The notes beneath the pieces are model-generated. The model did not search any database and was not told where the DNA came from. It worked only from the letters and a program-made list of their open reading frames with translations. 64,000 nucleotides of DNA, taken from the NCBI GenBank assembly GCA_051920445.1, contig JBPPLN010000002.1:362675-426674 (forward strand), read 5' to 3'. The position numbers were made by a program, and so were the translations under genes. Numbering within the stretch: the stretch's first letter is position 1; each line of letters starts with the position of its first letter. Positions 1 through 7,421 of the stretch are shown here, one piece after another. The DNA is from CAG-177 sp003514385. GTDB taxonomy: Bacteria; Bacillota; Clostridia; Oscillospirales; Acutalibacteraceae.

Positions 1-1
1 G

Positions 2-499
2 ACCGGCTCGACCCCGAGACTCCTCAGAAGAGTTCCCGGCTACGAGAAGATGATCGAGGGCTGCGACTACCTCAACGGCGCAGAAGTCGGCAACACCGTC
101 GCTGTCATCGGCGGCGGACTGACCGGATGCGAAATAGCCTACGAGCTCGCTCTCCAGGGCAAGAATCCGATCATTGTCGAGATGAAGGACGACCTTATCA
201 GCCAGACCGGTGTCTGCCTTGCAAACTCCTCTTATCTCAGAGAGTGGTTCGCCCTGCACAAGACTCCCGTCTATCTTGAGACGACCCTCAAGGAAGTCAA
301 GGACGGCTCCATCGTCTGCACCGGCAAGGACGGCAAGGACATCAACATCGACTGTGACTCCGTCATCAGCTGCGCGGGCTATATCCCCGCTCCGCTTGCC
401 GAGAAGTCCGGCAACGTCCACCTCGTCGGCGACTGCCTTGCAATAGGCAACCTCCGCTCCGTTGTGTGGCGCGCATATGATGTTGCGATGAAGATCTGA
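2..499 (+). CDS. FAD/NAD-dependent oxidoreductase, C-terminal part (old yellow enzyme / 2,4-dienoyl-CoA reductase type)
   Basis: The reading frame is open from the first bases of the window, so the N-terminus lies outside it. About 165 residues remain. They contain a second Rossmann fold with the dinucleotide motif VIGGGLTGCE and end with the FAD-contact motif VHLVGDCLAIGNL. This arrangement is typical of the C-terminal flavin/NAD domain of NADH:flavin oxidoreductases of the 2,4-dienoyl-CoA reductase (FadH) and bile-acid or enoate reductase family, where the missing N-terminal part would be an FMN-binding TIM barrel. Substrate cannot be inferred from this end. It is transcribed toward the carrier-protein cassette on the opposite strand, with a terminator between them. 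Single-FAD reductases remain possible alternatives. Confidence 0.8.
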   Translation, partial: TGSTPRLLRRVPGYEKMIEGCDYLNGAEVGNTVAVIGGGLTGCEIAYELALQGKNPIIVEMKDDLISQTGVCLANSSYLREWFALHKTPVYLETTLKEVKDGSIVCTGKDGKDINIDCDSVISCAGYIPAPLAEKSGNVHLVGDCLAIGNLRSVVWRAYDVAMKI

Positions 500-516
500 G
501 TTAAACAACAAACAGC

Positions 517-563
517 AAAGCTGCAATTCACGGTTTTATCCATGGATTGCAGCTTTCTTTTTA
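517..563 (+). terminator. Intrinsic terminator after the oxidoreductase
   Basis: A stem of about 13 base pairs (AAAGCTGCAATTCA paired with TGGATTGCAGCTTT, one mismatch) is followed by TCTTTTT. It lies 18 bases after the stop codon and separates the convergent carrier-protein gene. Confidence 0.8.
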
Positions 564-578
564 TATTCGCATTGTTTA

Positions 579-794
579 TCAGCCCACGCAGGCGATAAGA
601 TCCTTGACTGTCTTGGCGGTGAGTATCGCTCTCTCGGGGATCTTCACTCCGAAGGTGTTTTCCATATCCGACGCGACGCTCATAAGGTCGAGCGAACTCA
701 GACCGATATCGGTTCTGAGGTTCGCCTGCTCGGTAATTTCGGCAGGGTCGATATAGACATATTCGCAGATTATTTCGGCAATCTTTTCAAGCAT
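579..794 (-). CDS. Stand-alone acyl/peptidyl carrier protein
   Basis: The 71-residue protein has the size and four-helix pattern of an acyl carrier protein. The phosphopantetheine attachment site is in DIGLSSLDLM, with Ser34 the predicted modified residue; the canonical motif is DSLD/E, so the residue before it is Ser instead of Asp. It is the last gene of a three-gene minus-strand cassette, 20 bases after a condensation-like enzyme and downstream of an adenylate-forming ligase. That context suggests it carries an acyl or aminoacyl group loaded by the ligase rather than serving general fatty-acid synthesis, although this is inference. The holo-ACP synthase needed for activation is not in the window. 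Confidence 0.88.
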   Translation of the reverse strand: MLEKIAEIICEYVYIDPAEITEQANLRTDIGLSSLDLMSVASDMENTFGVKIPERAILTAKTVKDLIACVG

Positions 795-814
795 AGCTGT
801 CTCTCCTTTTAAGA

Positions 815-2203
815 TTAAAGTATATCGAGTATCTCGCCGAGCGTCCTGTCGGGGTTCTCCGCGCCGAGAAGCAGGGCTCGAACGGTCTTTTCATGCAGAG
901 CTTTTATATGCTCAGAGGTTATCATATTCGTGCGGTGCATATACGAAAATTTGAAGCAGCCGCTGTGCGCGTCGTACATTGCGAAGCTGTAGAGCGGCAT
1001 GATGTATCTGCCGAGGCTGTAGCCCGTGAACTCATAGTCCCAGCCGTTCATCGTGTCTTTGCCGAGCGGAAACCACGAGAACATCATTGAGGACGACGCG
1101 GCTATCGGGCTATAATCAAACAGTTTTCTCACAAGCTCGCGGCACTCGAGATAGGGGTAATCCATATGCCTGAACAGGGTCATCTGAAGCTCCGCCATCT
1201 TATCGAGCGCCTCGTTGAATGTCAGGGTCTCGGGCAGAACTATTCTCCACGGGAGTGGCTCGGCGAGCGTGCCGCCGGAGCGCTTCTCGCTGAGAGTTCT
1301 GCGGCGGGTGCAGAGGGTGACGAAATAAGAGTCGTTCGTTCTGTAGTTTATCTTCGAGATATGCAGGCGCATTGCAAGCTGGACAAGGCACTCGGGGCTG
1401 ACGCCGCTCGACTGAATGAACGCGAGTATCTTGTCGCTGTCCTCTTTCGAGACATCGTATTTTGCAAGCTCTGCCTTGTCGTGTATCGGGTCGAAGCAGG
1501 ACGGGGCTCGGAGTGACGGATCGTGCTTTCTTTTGCGCTCTTTTTCGAGCAGCTCGGGACCGTGAACTCCGGCATAGAGCGGATCGCCGTCCTTGAGGAA
1601 AAACTGAGTATAGAACTCCTCTTCCTCTTTCATCTTCTTTTCGTCCGCGACTATGGCGAGCTCTTTTCTTATCGTCTTTTTGTATTCGCCGAGCGGACGC
1701 GGCATGGGCTTGCCGTTTTTCAGGTGGTCATATACTCCGAGCAAATCGGAGAAGAACACAAAGACCGCCGCGGCATCCATGCACAGATGGGTGATGTTGA
1801 TATATATTCCGTAGCCGCCGTCGAACGAGCGGAAGAATATAATGCGGAAATCCTCGCCTTTCAAATGGCGTATGGGTCTGCGCGCGTCAGCGGTGAGATA
1901 CGCCTGCTGTTCCTCTTCGGTCGAAAAGGTCACGACCGGCACATCGTCAACAACATATTTGTCAAGGAAATACTGATAGAACTCCCCGTGTTCTTTATAA
2001 AAGCGCAGCCTCATGCAGTCGTTGCGCTCTATCTCTATATTCAGCGCTTTTTTGAGCACATCGAAATCTATCGGCGTGTGCGTGACTATCGACATGGGTA
2101 TCTGAATGACCTGCTTGTGAAAGAAGCTGTATTTGAGCATGAAGTTTATCATCTTCTGCGAGGGAATGAGCTCAAATACCTCTGTTCCTGCCTTCGGTTT
2201 CAT
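815..2203 (-). CDS. Stand-alone condensation-domain-like acyltransferase
   Basis: This 462-residue protein has the length and fold pattern of a nonribosomal-peptide condensation domain or the related acyltransferases. The active-site motif HHxxxDG is represented by THLCMDA: the second, catalytic His (about residue 139) and the Asp are kept, while the first His is Thr and the Gly is Ala. The ATG at 2203 is chosen because AAGGAGAG lies 4-6 bases upstream; an upstream start at 2227 would overlap the previous gene and lacks such a site. The gene sits 13 bases after the adenylate-forming ligase and 20 bases before the carrier protein, so the likely role is joining the carrier-bound group to an acceptor amine or alcohol. 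Product and acceptor are unknown. Confidence 0.75.
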   Translation of the reverse strand: MKPKAGTEVFELIPSQKMINFMLKYSFFHKQVIQIPMSIVTHTPIDFDVLKKALNIEIERNDCMRLRFYKEHGEFYQYFLDKYVVDDVPVVTFSTEEEQQAYLTADARRPIRHLKGEDFRIIFFRSFDGGYGIYINITHLCMDAAAVFVFFSDLLGVYDHLKNGKPMPRPLGEYKKTIRKELAIVADEKKMKEEEEFYTQFFLKDGDPLYAGVHGPELLEKERKRKHDPSLRAPSCFDPIHDKAELAKYDVSKEDSDKILAFIQSSGVSPECLVQLAMRLHISKINYRTNDSYFVTLCTRRRTLSEKRSGGTLAEPLPWRIVLPETLTFNEALDKMAELQMTLFRHMDYPYLECRELVRKLFDYSPIAASSSMMFSWFPLGKDTMNGWDYEFTGYSLGRYIMPLYSFAMYDAHSGCFKFSYMHRTNMITSEHIKALHEKTVRALLLGAENPDRTLGEILDIL

Positions 2204-2216
2204 TTTTCTCTCCTTC

Positions 2217-3767
2217 TCAGCCCACAACGGTTTCTTTTCTCTTTATTTTGCCGCTCGAGGTCTTTTCAAAAGGCTCATCGCGGAATCTCAGCTCCGAGAC
2301 AAAATGCGAGGTCTTTGCGCCCGCGTTTATCTCGTCCATGCGGCGCTCTATCTCGGCGGGGATATCCTCTATTCCCTCCTGCTTCGCGTGCTCGAAATCG
2401 GGATATATCTCGGCGACGATACGGTCGTTTTCGCCGTAAACCACGACCTCGTCAACTATATTCAATTTTTTGAACTTCTTCTCTATCGCCTCAGGGGAGA
2501 CGTTTTCGCCGTTCGAGAGGATTATCAGGTTCTTGACTCTGCCGGTAATGAAGAGCTGTCTGTCCTCGGTGACATAGCCGATATCGCCTGTCTTGAACCA
2601 GCCGTCCTCGGTGAACATCTTCGCGGTCTCCTCGGGCATCTTATAGTAGCCGAGCATGATTGTCGGGGTCTTGACCTGAATCTCGCCGTTTTCAATGCGG
2701 ACGTCGCAGATGTCTATAACTCTGCCGACGGACTCGACGGAAACGCCTCTGTCGGGCACGGAGATACGGCAGCCGACCTCGGTCATGCCGTAGCCCTGGC
2801 GAAGCATTATGCCGAGCTTGTCAAACTCCTCGGCAAGAATGGGATCGAGATAGGCGCCGCCGGAGGTCATCCAGTTGAGGTTCCTTCCGAGAACGGTCTT
2901 TGCTGCCTCGGCGGGGGTCATATCGAGATTCTTCGACGCGGCTATCTTTATGCGCTGAAGCAGGTGCTGCGCTATCATCGGGACAACGCGCATGGCGTTG
3001 GGCTCAAAGCGCTGAAGGTTCGTGACGATTTCGCTGATGTTGCTGTTGAGGCAGACCTGAACGCCGTCGCACAGATTCTTCAGATAGTCGCCCGAGAAGC
3101 AGTATATATGGTGCATTGGGAGCACGGAGAGGGTCGAGGTCCTCTCAGCGAAGATATTGATATATTCCTTATAAAGAATGTTGCCTACAAGGGCATTCAT
3201 CGAGAGCATAACGCCCTTTTTGATTCCCGTTGTTCCGGAGGTAAAGATTATGACCGCACACTTTTCGGGGTCGGCCTCATAGTCGGAGAGAGAAGCGAAT
3301 TCACTGCGCTCCGAATATTTTTCATAGATATCCGCGAAGAAATGCTCATCGGCAAGGTCAACCGCGTGCTTTATCTTCGTGCAGTTGGCGCGAACCTCGT
3401 CGATGTTCTGCTCAAAAGCGCTGTCATAGAGCACCATGTCGATATCTGCGCGGTCGAAAAGCTCGGCGGCCTCTTTTGCGGAGATGTCGGGCGCAAACGG
3501 GACAACAACGTTGCCGCTGAGCAGCACTCCGGTAATGCAGGTTATGTATTCATAGTTGGTCTTGCCGACAACGGCGACGTGCATACGGTCTTTCGATATG
3601 CTTCTCAACCAGCGGCAGACCGCCTCGCTGTCCGTCTTAACGCGGACATAGCTGCGCTCTTCGACTGCATCGTTGCGCACGAATTTTATAAACGTCTCTT
3701 CTCCGTACTTCTCTGCCGAAGCGCAAAGCAGCTGCTTCACGGTCGGGGTTACATTTTTCTTTTCCAT
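2217..3767 (-). CDS. AMP-dependent acyl/aminoacyl ligase (adenylate-forming enzyme)
   Basis: The 516-residue protein carries the whole ANL-superfamily signature: the phosphate loop FTSGTTGIKKG (about residues 175-185), GYGMTE, the hinge TGDIGYVTED...GRVKNLIILSNGEN, and the C-terminal catalytic lysine in SSGKIKRKE. It activates a carboxylic acid as an adenylate and would transfer it to the thiol of CoA or of the carrier protein encoded two genes downstream. The start at 3767 has GGAGG six bases upstream, and the family begins near this point. It leads the cassette ligase, condensation-like enzyme, carrier protein. The substrate is not readable by eye; the N-terminal region resembles acyl-CoA synthetases as much as NRPS adenylation domains. 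Confidence 0.88.
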   Translation of the reverse strand: MEKKNVTPTVKQLLCASAEKYGEETFIKFVRNDAVEERSYVRVKTDSEAVCRWLRSISKDRMHVAVVGKTNYEYITCITGVLLSGNVVVPFAPDISAKEAAELFDRADIDMVLYDSAFEQNIDEVRANCTKIKHAVDLADEHFFADIYEKYSERSEFASLSDYEADPEKCAVIIFTSGTTGIKKGVMLSMNALVGNILYKEYINIFAERTSTLSVLPMHHIYCFSGDYLKNLCDGVQVCLNSNISEIVTNLQRFEPNAMRVVPMIAQHLLQRIKIAASKNLDMTPAEAAKTVLGRNLNWMTSGGAYLDPILAEEFDKLGIMLRQGYGMTEVGCRISVPDRGVSVESVGRVIDICDVRIENGEIQVKTPTIMLGYYKMPEETAKMFTEDGWFKTGDIGYVTEDRQLFITGRVKNLIILSNGENVSPEAIEKKFKKLNIVDEVVVYGENDRIVAEIYPDFEHAKQEGIEDIPAEIERRMDEINAGAKTSHFVSELRFRDEPFEKTSSGKIKRKETVVG

Positions 3768-3858
3768 ATTTCCTCCGTTGATAATCTTTATTTGATTCCG
3801 CCCTGATTCGAAACAAATATTTCGCCGCACAAAAGGGCATAAATCGTGACAAACCTAA

Positions 3859-3885
3859 TTTATATCGCTGCGCGGTTTATGTCAA
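3859..3885 (-). promoter_or_regulatory. Sigma-A-type promoter for the ligase/condensation/carrier cassette
   Basis: On the minus strand a perfect TTGACA is followed after 15 bases by TATAAA; using the overlapping TAAATT instead gives 17 bases. It lies about 95 bases upstream of the ligase start. Confidence 0.6.
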
Positions 3886-4004
3886 TACGGGGCGCGGTTA
3901 AGTTTGATTAAATAATATTAACTTTATGTTTAATTTATAAAAGAATGATTAATTCTAAAATCGCAAATGTTGTAAAGTACTTATATATCAAGGCTTTCGG
4001 CCGC

Positions 4005-4033
4005 AAAAAAGACCGTCCCGACGAGGGACGGCC
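4005..4033 (-). terminator. Intrinsic terminator of the 150-residue membrane protein gene
   Basis: On the minus strand GGCCGTCCC pairs with GGGACGGTC around a CTCGTC-type loop, followed by TTTTTT. It follows the stop codon by about 25 bases. Confidence 0.8.
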
Positions 4034-4057
4034 GAAAACCGCAATGTTATAATCTGT

Positions 4058-4510
4058 TTATTTTTTAATTCTCTTTGAGCGGATTGCAAGTAAAATTATA
4101 TGGAATATCAGCTCAGCCGCGGGGATTGCAAAAAGGATAGCAAAATAGAGCGTGTTATTCGTTTTGAACGGGGCGGCGATGCCGAAGCTCGGCGGGAGAA
4201 ACGCCATCATGAAAAGATAGGATACGCTCATCCAGTCGCTGTAAGCAAAATACATCAGCAGAGCAAATATCGAACACACGAGCGAAATCGACCAAAACAC
4301 AATTCCGACAACAAGCGGCCGCTTGTTCATGCGCTTATATAGGACATAGACAAACGCCGCGAGAAGGAACAAACCCGCCGTTGCAAAACCCGGCTTTCTG
4401 CTGCCGAGGCTGTCCGTCATATGCGCAAAATTGAAAACAACGCAGAGCACATAGGTTATCACAAGAATTATCGTCAGTATCACACTTTTGGGGTTGACCT
4501 TTTTCTTCAT
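4058..4510 (-). CDS. Small membrane protein of unknown function
   Basis: The 150-residue protein has four predicted membrane segments (roughly residues 10-28, 43-59, 68-90 and 118-142) separated by short basic loops, and a lysine-rich C-terminus. I do not recognise the family. The ATG has a purine-rich GGAGCGTCACC site just upstream. It stands alone between the carrier-protein cassette and the DUF4363/DUF421 pair and has its own terminator, which suggests a monocistronic unit. No catalytic motif is seen. Confidence 0.7.
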   Translation of the reverse strand: MKKKVNPKSVILTIILVITYVLCVVFNFAHMTDSLGSRKPGFATAGLFLLAAFVYVLYKRMNKRPLVVGIVFWSISLVCSIFALLMYFAYSDWMSVSYLFMMAFLPPSFGIAAPFKTNNTLYFAILFAIPAAELIFHIILLAIRSKRIKK

Positions 4511-4580
4511 GGTGACGCTCCTTTTTACCGATATTTACAAAATAACTTTACAATATCGAGAGCATTTTGTCAACACCGTT

Positions 4581-4964
4581 TCACTCGATTTTCAGCACAT
4601 TTTCTATTGTTATTTTTCCCGCGTCGCGCAGGTTTTCAAGCTGTTTTAGCGCCTCGGTGCATGCCTGACGCAGAGCCTCGTCATCGCCTGAGTCGAGATA
4701 TTCCCTGAGACTATTTATGTTTATCTCGATCTCATCCATCGAGCGGTGGACGAGCAGAATGTGCAGAATCTTTTTTGAATCTCTCCATTCGCTCTCGGCT
4801 TTATCAAGCGCCTGCTCCTCTCCCTCCCCGGCATCGACGGCGGCGAGCAGGGATTTGAGATCCGTTATCAGCTCACCGGTCTTTTTTGAAAATATGAACT
4901 GCGCACCGATGCTCATAGTCAGAGTCAGGGCGAGCAGAACAAGTGCCGTCGCAAAGCGTTTCAT
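4581..4964 (-). CDS. DUF4363 family membrane-anchored protein
   Basis: The 127-residue protein has an N-terminal membrane anchor (about residues 5-22) followed by a long amphipathic helical region with the SEW...ILLVHRSMDEIE pattern of DUF4363. Its start overlaps the stop of the DUF421 gene by four bases (ATGA), so the two are translationally coupled. This DUF421-DUF4363 pairing is recurrent in Clostridia and Bacilli genomes. The function is not known; the anchored helical domain would face outside the cell. Confidence 0.8.
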   Translation of the reverse strand: MKRFATALVLLALTLTMSIGAQFIFSKKTGELITDLKSLLAAVDAGEGEEQALDKAESEWRDSKKILHILLVHRSMDEIEININSLREYLDSGDDEALRQACTEALKQLENLRDAGKITIENVLKIE

Positions 4965-5638
4965 ACTTTTTTCTCCTTTTCGACTATAACAGCGTTTTTG
5001 TCGCGGTCAACGGTCATTATCAGCACATCTTCGACCGTCAGCCCCTTTGCCCTGAGCAGGCGTTTGAGTTCTCTGTCGTTCATGCTGCAGTCTTCGTAGT
5101 GCTCGCGTATCACTTTTCCGTCGCTGACGACAAGGCACGGCATGCCGGGATCTGGCAGCGAGAGCTGCAAAGTCTTTGCGGTCAGCGCATTTTCATCGGG
5201 CTTGAGCATGACCGAGAGCTTGCCGTTCGTCTCAAGCACGGCATAGCCGACTGTCGAGATATCAAAAACATCCTTTTGCCGCAGCGCCGTCAGAAGATCG
5301 TCAACGGTATAGCGCAGACGTTTTATCTCTTTTTGATCGATCTTGCCGTCGCGTATGACTGTCACAGCGTTGCCTTCGAGCAGCCTGCGTGCGCCGCGGC
5401 TCTTCATGGAAATGACCGAGCTGATTATCTCGAACGCCACGAGCAGAAGCACCGCGACGACGGAATTGAGCAGCGGGATATCCGTATCCTGCATAGGTAT
5501 AGCCGCGATTTCGGAGAGCAGAATAGTTATAACAAGTTCAGACGGCTGAAGCTCGCCAATTTGCCTTTTGCCCATTATTCTGACCGCCGCAGTCGCCAGA
5601 ACATATAATATAAAAATCCTCAGTATCGTCAGAACCAT
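4961..5638 (-). CDS. DUF421 / YetF-type membrane protein
   Basis: The 225-residue protein has three N-terminal membrane segments followed by a soluble YetF domain, with the family signature around RIMGKRQIGELQPSELVI. The ATG at 5638 has GGAGG six bases upstream and matches the usual family start, whereas the open frame runs 55 codons further upstream without support. YetF-domain proteins are common in endospore formers, and some relatives (SpoVA-associated or YetF/YdfS) have been linked to spore or membrane biology; no precise reaction is established. The gene overlaps the following DUF4363 gene and is divergent from the ROK operon. Confidence 0.85.
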   Translation of the reverse strand: MVLTILRIFILYVLATAAVRIMGKRQIGELQPSELVITILLSEIAAIPMQDTDIPLLNSVVAVLLLVAFEIISSVISMKSRGARRLLEGNAVTVIRDGKIDQKEIKRLRYTVDDLLTALRQKDVFDISTVGYAVLETNGKLSVMLKPDENALTAKTLQLSLPDPGMPCLVVSDGKVIREHYEDCSMNDRELKRLLRAKGLTVEDVLIMTVDRDKNAVIVEKEKKV

Positions 5639-5698
5639 TTTTCTACCTCCGTAAATGCTATATACAGTAGTTTTTCTTGTATTTGCATCTTTATCCGA

Positions 5699-5727
5699 TT
5701 GACCGAAAAAAGATTTATGTGTATAAT
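5699..5727 (+). promoter_or_regulatory. Sigma-A promoter of the ROK/SIS/GH2/MATE operon
   Basis: TTGACC and a perfect TATAAT are separated by exactly 17 bases, 37 bases before the ROK kinase start. Confidence 0.8.
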
Positions 5728-5763
5728 ATGTGTGCAGTAAAATCGGAAGTGATTTGATATAAT

Positions 5764-6759
5764 ATGAAAAAATATATAATAGGTATAGACATCGGCGGAA
5801 CAAAGTGCGCCGTTCTGCTCGGCAGAGCGCAGGGAGACGCCGACGATATTATTATAGACAAGCTCCGCTTTGAGACACGGGTCGGGCGCGGCTGGCGCGC
5901 CGTGACGGCGGAGCTGCTCGACAATGTTGAAGAGATAATAAAAAAGAACTCTATCTCCCCCGAAGATATTCTCTGCACGGGGATAAGCTGCGGCGGTCCG
6001 CTCGACAGCAGGCGCGGAGTTATTCTTGCGCCGCCGAATCTCCCCGACTGGGAGTGCGTGCCGATAGTCGACATGATTGAAGAGCGGTTCGGGTTCGACG
6101 CGTATTTACAAAACGACGCGAACGCCTGCGCGCTCGCCGAATGGAAGTTCGGCGCAGGAAAGGGACTTCGCAACATGATATTTTTAACGTTCGGCACGGG
6201 CATGGGCGCGGGACTGATACTCGACGGCAAATTGTACAGCGGCACAAACGACATGGCGGGCGAAGTCGGGCACATGAGAGTCGCCGCAGACGGACCCATA
6301 GGCTACGGCAAGCGCGGCTCGTTCGAGGGATTTTGCAGCGGCGGCGGAATAGGCCGCCTCGCGCAGGAGATGGCGAGAAAGACGCTCGAAAACGGCGGGA
6401 GCACTCTGATGTGCAAAACCGCCGAGGATATTGAAAATATAACGGCAAAATCCGCCGCCGAAGCCGCAGAGAACGGCGACGAGACGGCGAAAGAAGTATA
6501 CAGAATATGCGGAGAAAAGCTCGGCGAGGGGCTCGCGATACTCGCCGATATACTCGACCCGCAGGCTATAATAATCGGAAGTATCTTCGCCCGCTCCGGG
6601 CATCTTCTGAAAGACAGCATGGAAAAGGCACTGCACCGTGAGGCTCTGAGCCAGACTGCCGGATGCAGGATAATCCCCGCGGGACTCGGCGAGAAGATAG
6701 GCGACCTCGCGTCGCTCGGAATCGCGCTCGATGCCGCGGCAAACGGAGGAAAAGCATGA
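5764..6759 (+). CDS. ROK-family sugar kinase, zinc-site variant
   Basis: The 331-residue protein has the ATP-binding DIGGTK motif (9-14), the catalytic NDAN Asp (about 118) and the sugar-contacting EVGH (167-170), which together define an active ROK kinase such as glucokinase or N-acetylhexosamine kinase. The usual zinc motif CxCGxxGCxE is here GYGKRGSFE: all cysteines are gone while the terminal Glu is kept, so it should not bind the structural zinc. It is the first gene of an operon with a SIS-domain isomerase (overlap ATGA), a GH2 glycosidase and a MATE exporter, which suggests phosphorylation of a released sugar. The ribosome site is weak. The exact sugar is unknown. Confidence 0.85.
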   Translation: MKKYIIGIDIGGTKCAVLLGRAQGDADDIIIDKLRFETRVGRGWRAVTAELLDNVEEIIKKNSISPEDILCTGISCGGPLDSRRGVILAPPNLPDWECVPIVDMIEERFGFDAYLQNDANACALAEWKFGAGKGLRNMIFLTFGTGMGAGLILDGKLYSGTNDMAGEVGHMRVAADGPIGYGKRGSFEGFCSGGGIGRLAQEMARKTLENGGSTLMCKTAEDIENITAKSAAEAAENGDETAKEVYRICGEKLGEGLAILADILDPQAIIIGSIFARSGHLLKDSMEKALHREALSQTAGCRIIPAGLGEKIGDLASLGIALDAAANGGKA

Positions 6760-7397
6760 ACAGAGAAAAGGAAATTTTTGAAGAGCTCTTTGTCCGCTAC
6801 CCCGCTCTTGAGGGAATAAGAGAAGACATCAAGAGCGCCTATGATGTTATCTGCGCCTGCTTCGACCGCGGCGGCAAGCTGCTCATCTGCGGCAACGGCG
6901 GAAGCGCAGCGGACGCGCAGCACATAGTCGGCGAGCTGATGAAAGGCTTTCTGCTCAAGAGAGAGCTGACCAACGAACAGAGACAGGCTTTTTTGGAAAT
7001 AAAGGACGGCGAATATCTCGCAAACCATCTTCAGGGCGCGCTGCCCGCAGTTGCGCTGAGCGCGCACGAGGGACTGAACACAGCGTTTGCAAATGACATA
7101 GCCGCCGATATGATATTCGCTCAGCAGGTCTGGGCATACGCATCGTCGAGCCCAGACGCACTCATTGCGCTGAGCACCTCCGGCAACTCCGCGAATGTTG
7201 TCAACGCAGTGAAAGTCGCCAACGCCATGGGGATCGAGAGCATCGGCATAACCGGAGAAAAAATGAGCCTCATGAGCGAGATGTGCACGGTCTGCCTGCG
7301 CCTGCCGGAGACCGAGACATTCAAAGTCCAGGAGCTGACTCTCCCCGTCTATCACGCCCTGTGCGCGATGGCGGAAGCGACATATTTCAACAAGTAA
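6756..7397 (+). CDS. SIS-domain phosphosugar isomerase (GmhA-like)
   Basis: The 213-residue protein carries the SIS signature CGNGGSAADAQHIVGELM and the second sugar-phosphate loop STSGNSANV, as in D-sedoheptulose-7-phosphate isomerase (GmhA). The ATG at 6756 overlaps the kinase stop (ATGA); upstream in-frame codons lie inside the kinase gene. An insert of about 25 residues (LLKRELTNEQRQAFLEI and following) after the first loop is longer than in classical GmhA. No heptose-ADP pathway genes are nearby; with a ROK kinase and a GH2 enzyme alongside, the substrate may be another phosphosugar. The family call is firm, the substrate is not. Confidence 0.85.
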   Translation: MNREKEIFEELFVRYPALEGIREDIKSAYDVICACFDRGGKLLICGNGGSAADAQHIVGELMKGFLLKRELTNEQRQAFLEIKDGEYLANHLQGALPAVALSAHEGLNTAFANDIAADMIFAQQVWAYASSSPDALIALSTSGNSANVVNAVKVANAMGIESIGITGEKMSLMSEMCTVCLRLPETETFKVQELTLPVYHALCAMAEATYFNK

Positions 7398-7421
7398 TTT
7401 ATTTTGAAAGGACATAAATAA

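Noticed and set aside
2133..3806. 557-residue open frame on the plus strand
   Set aside because: It runs fully antisense to the ligase gene, has no family motifs, and reflects GC-rich codon usage.
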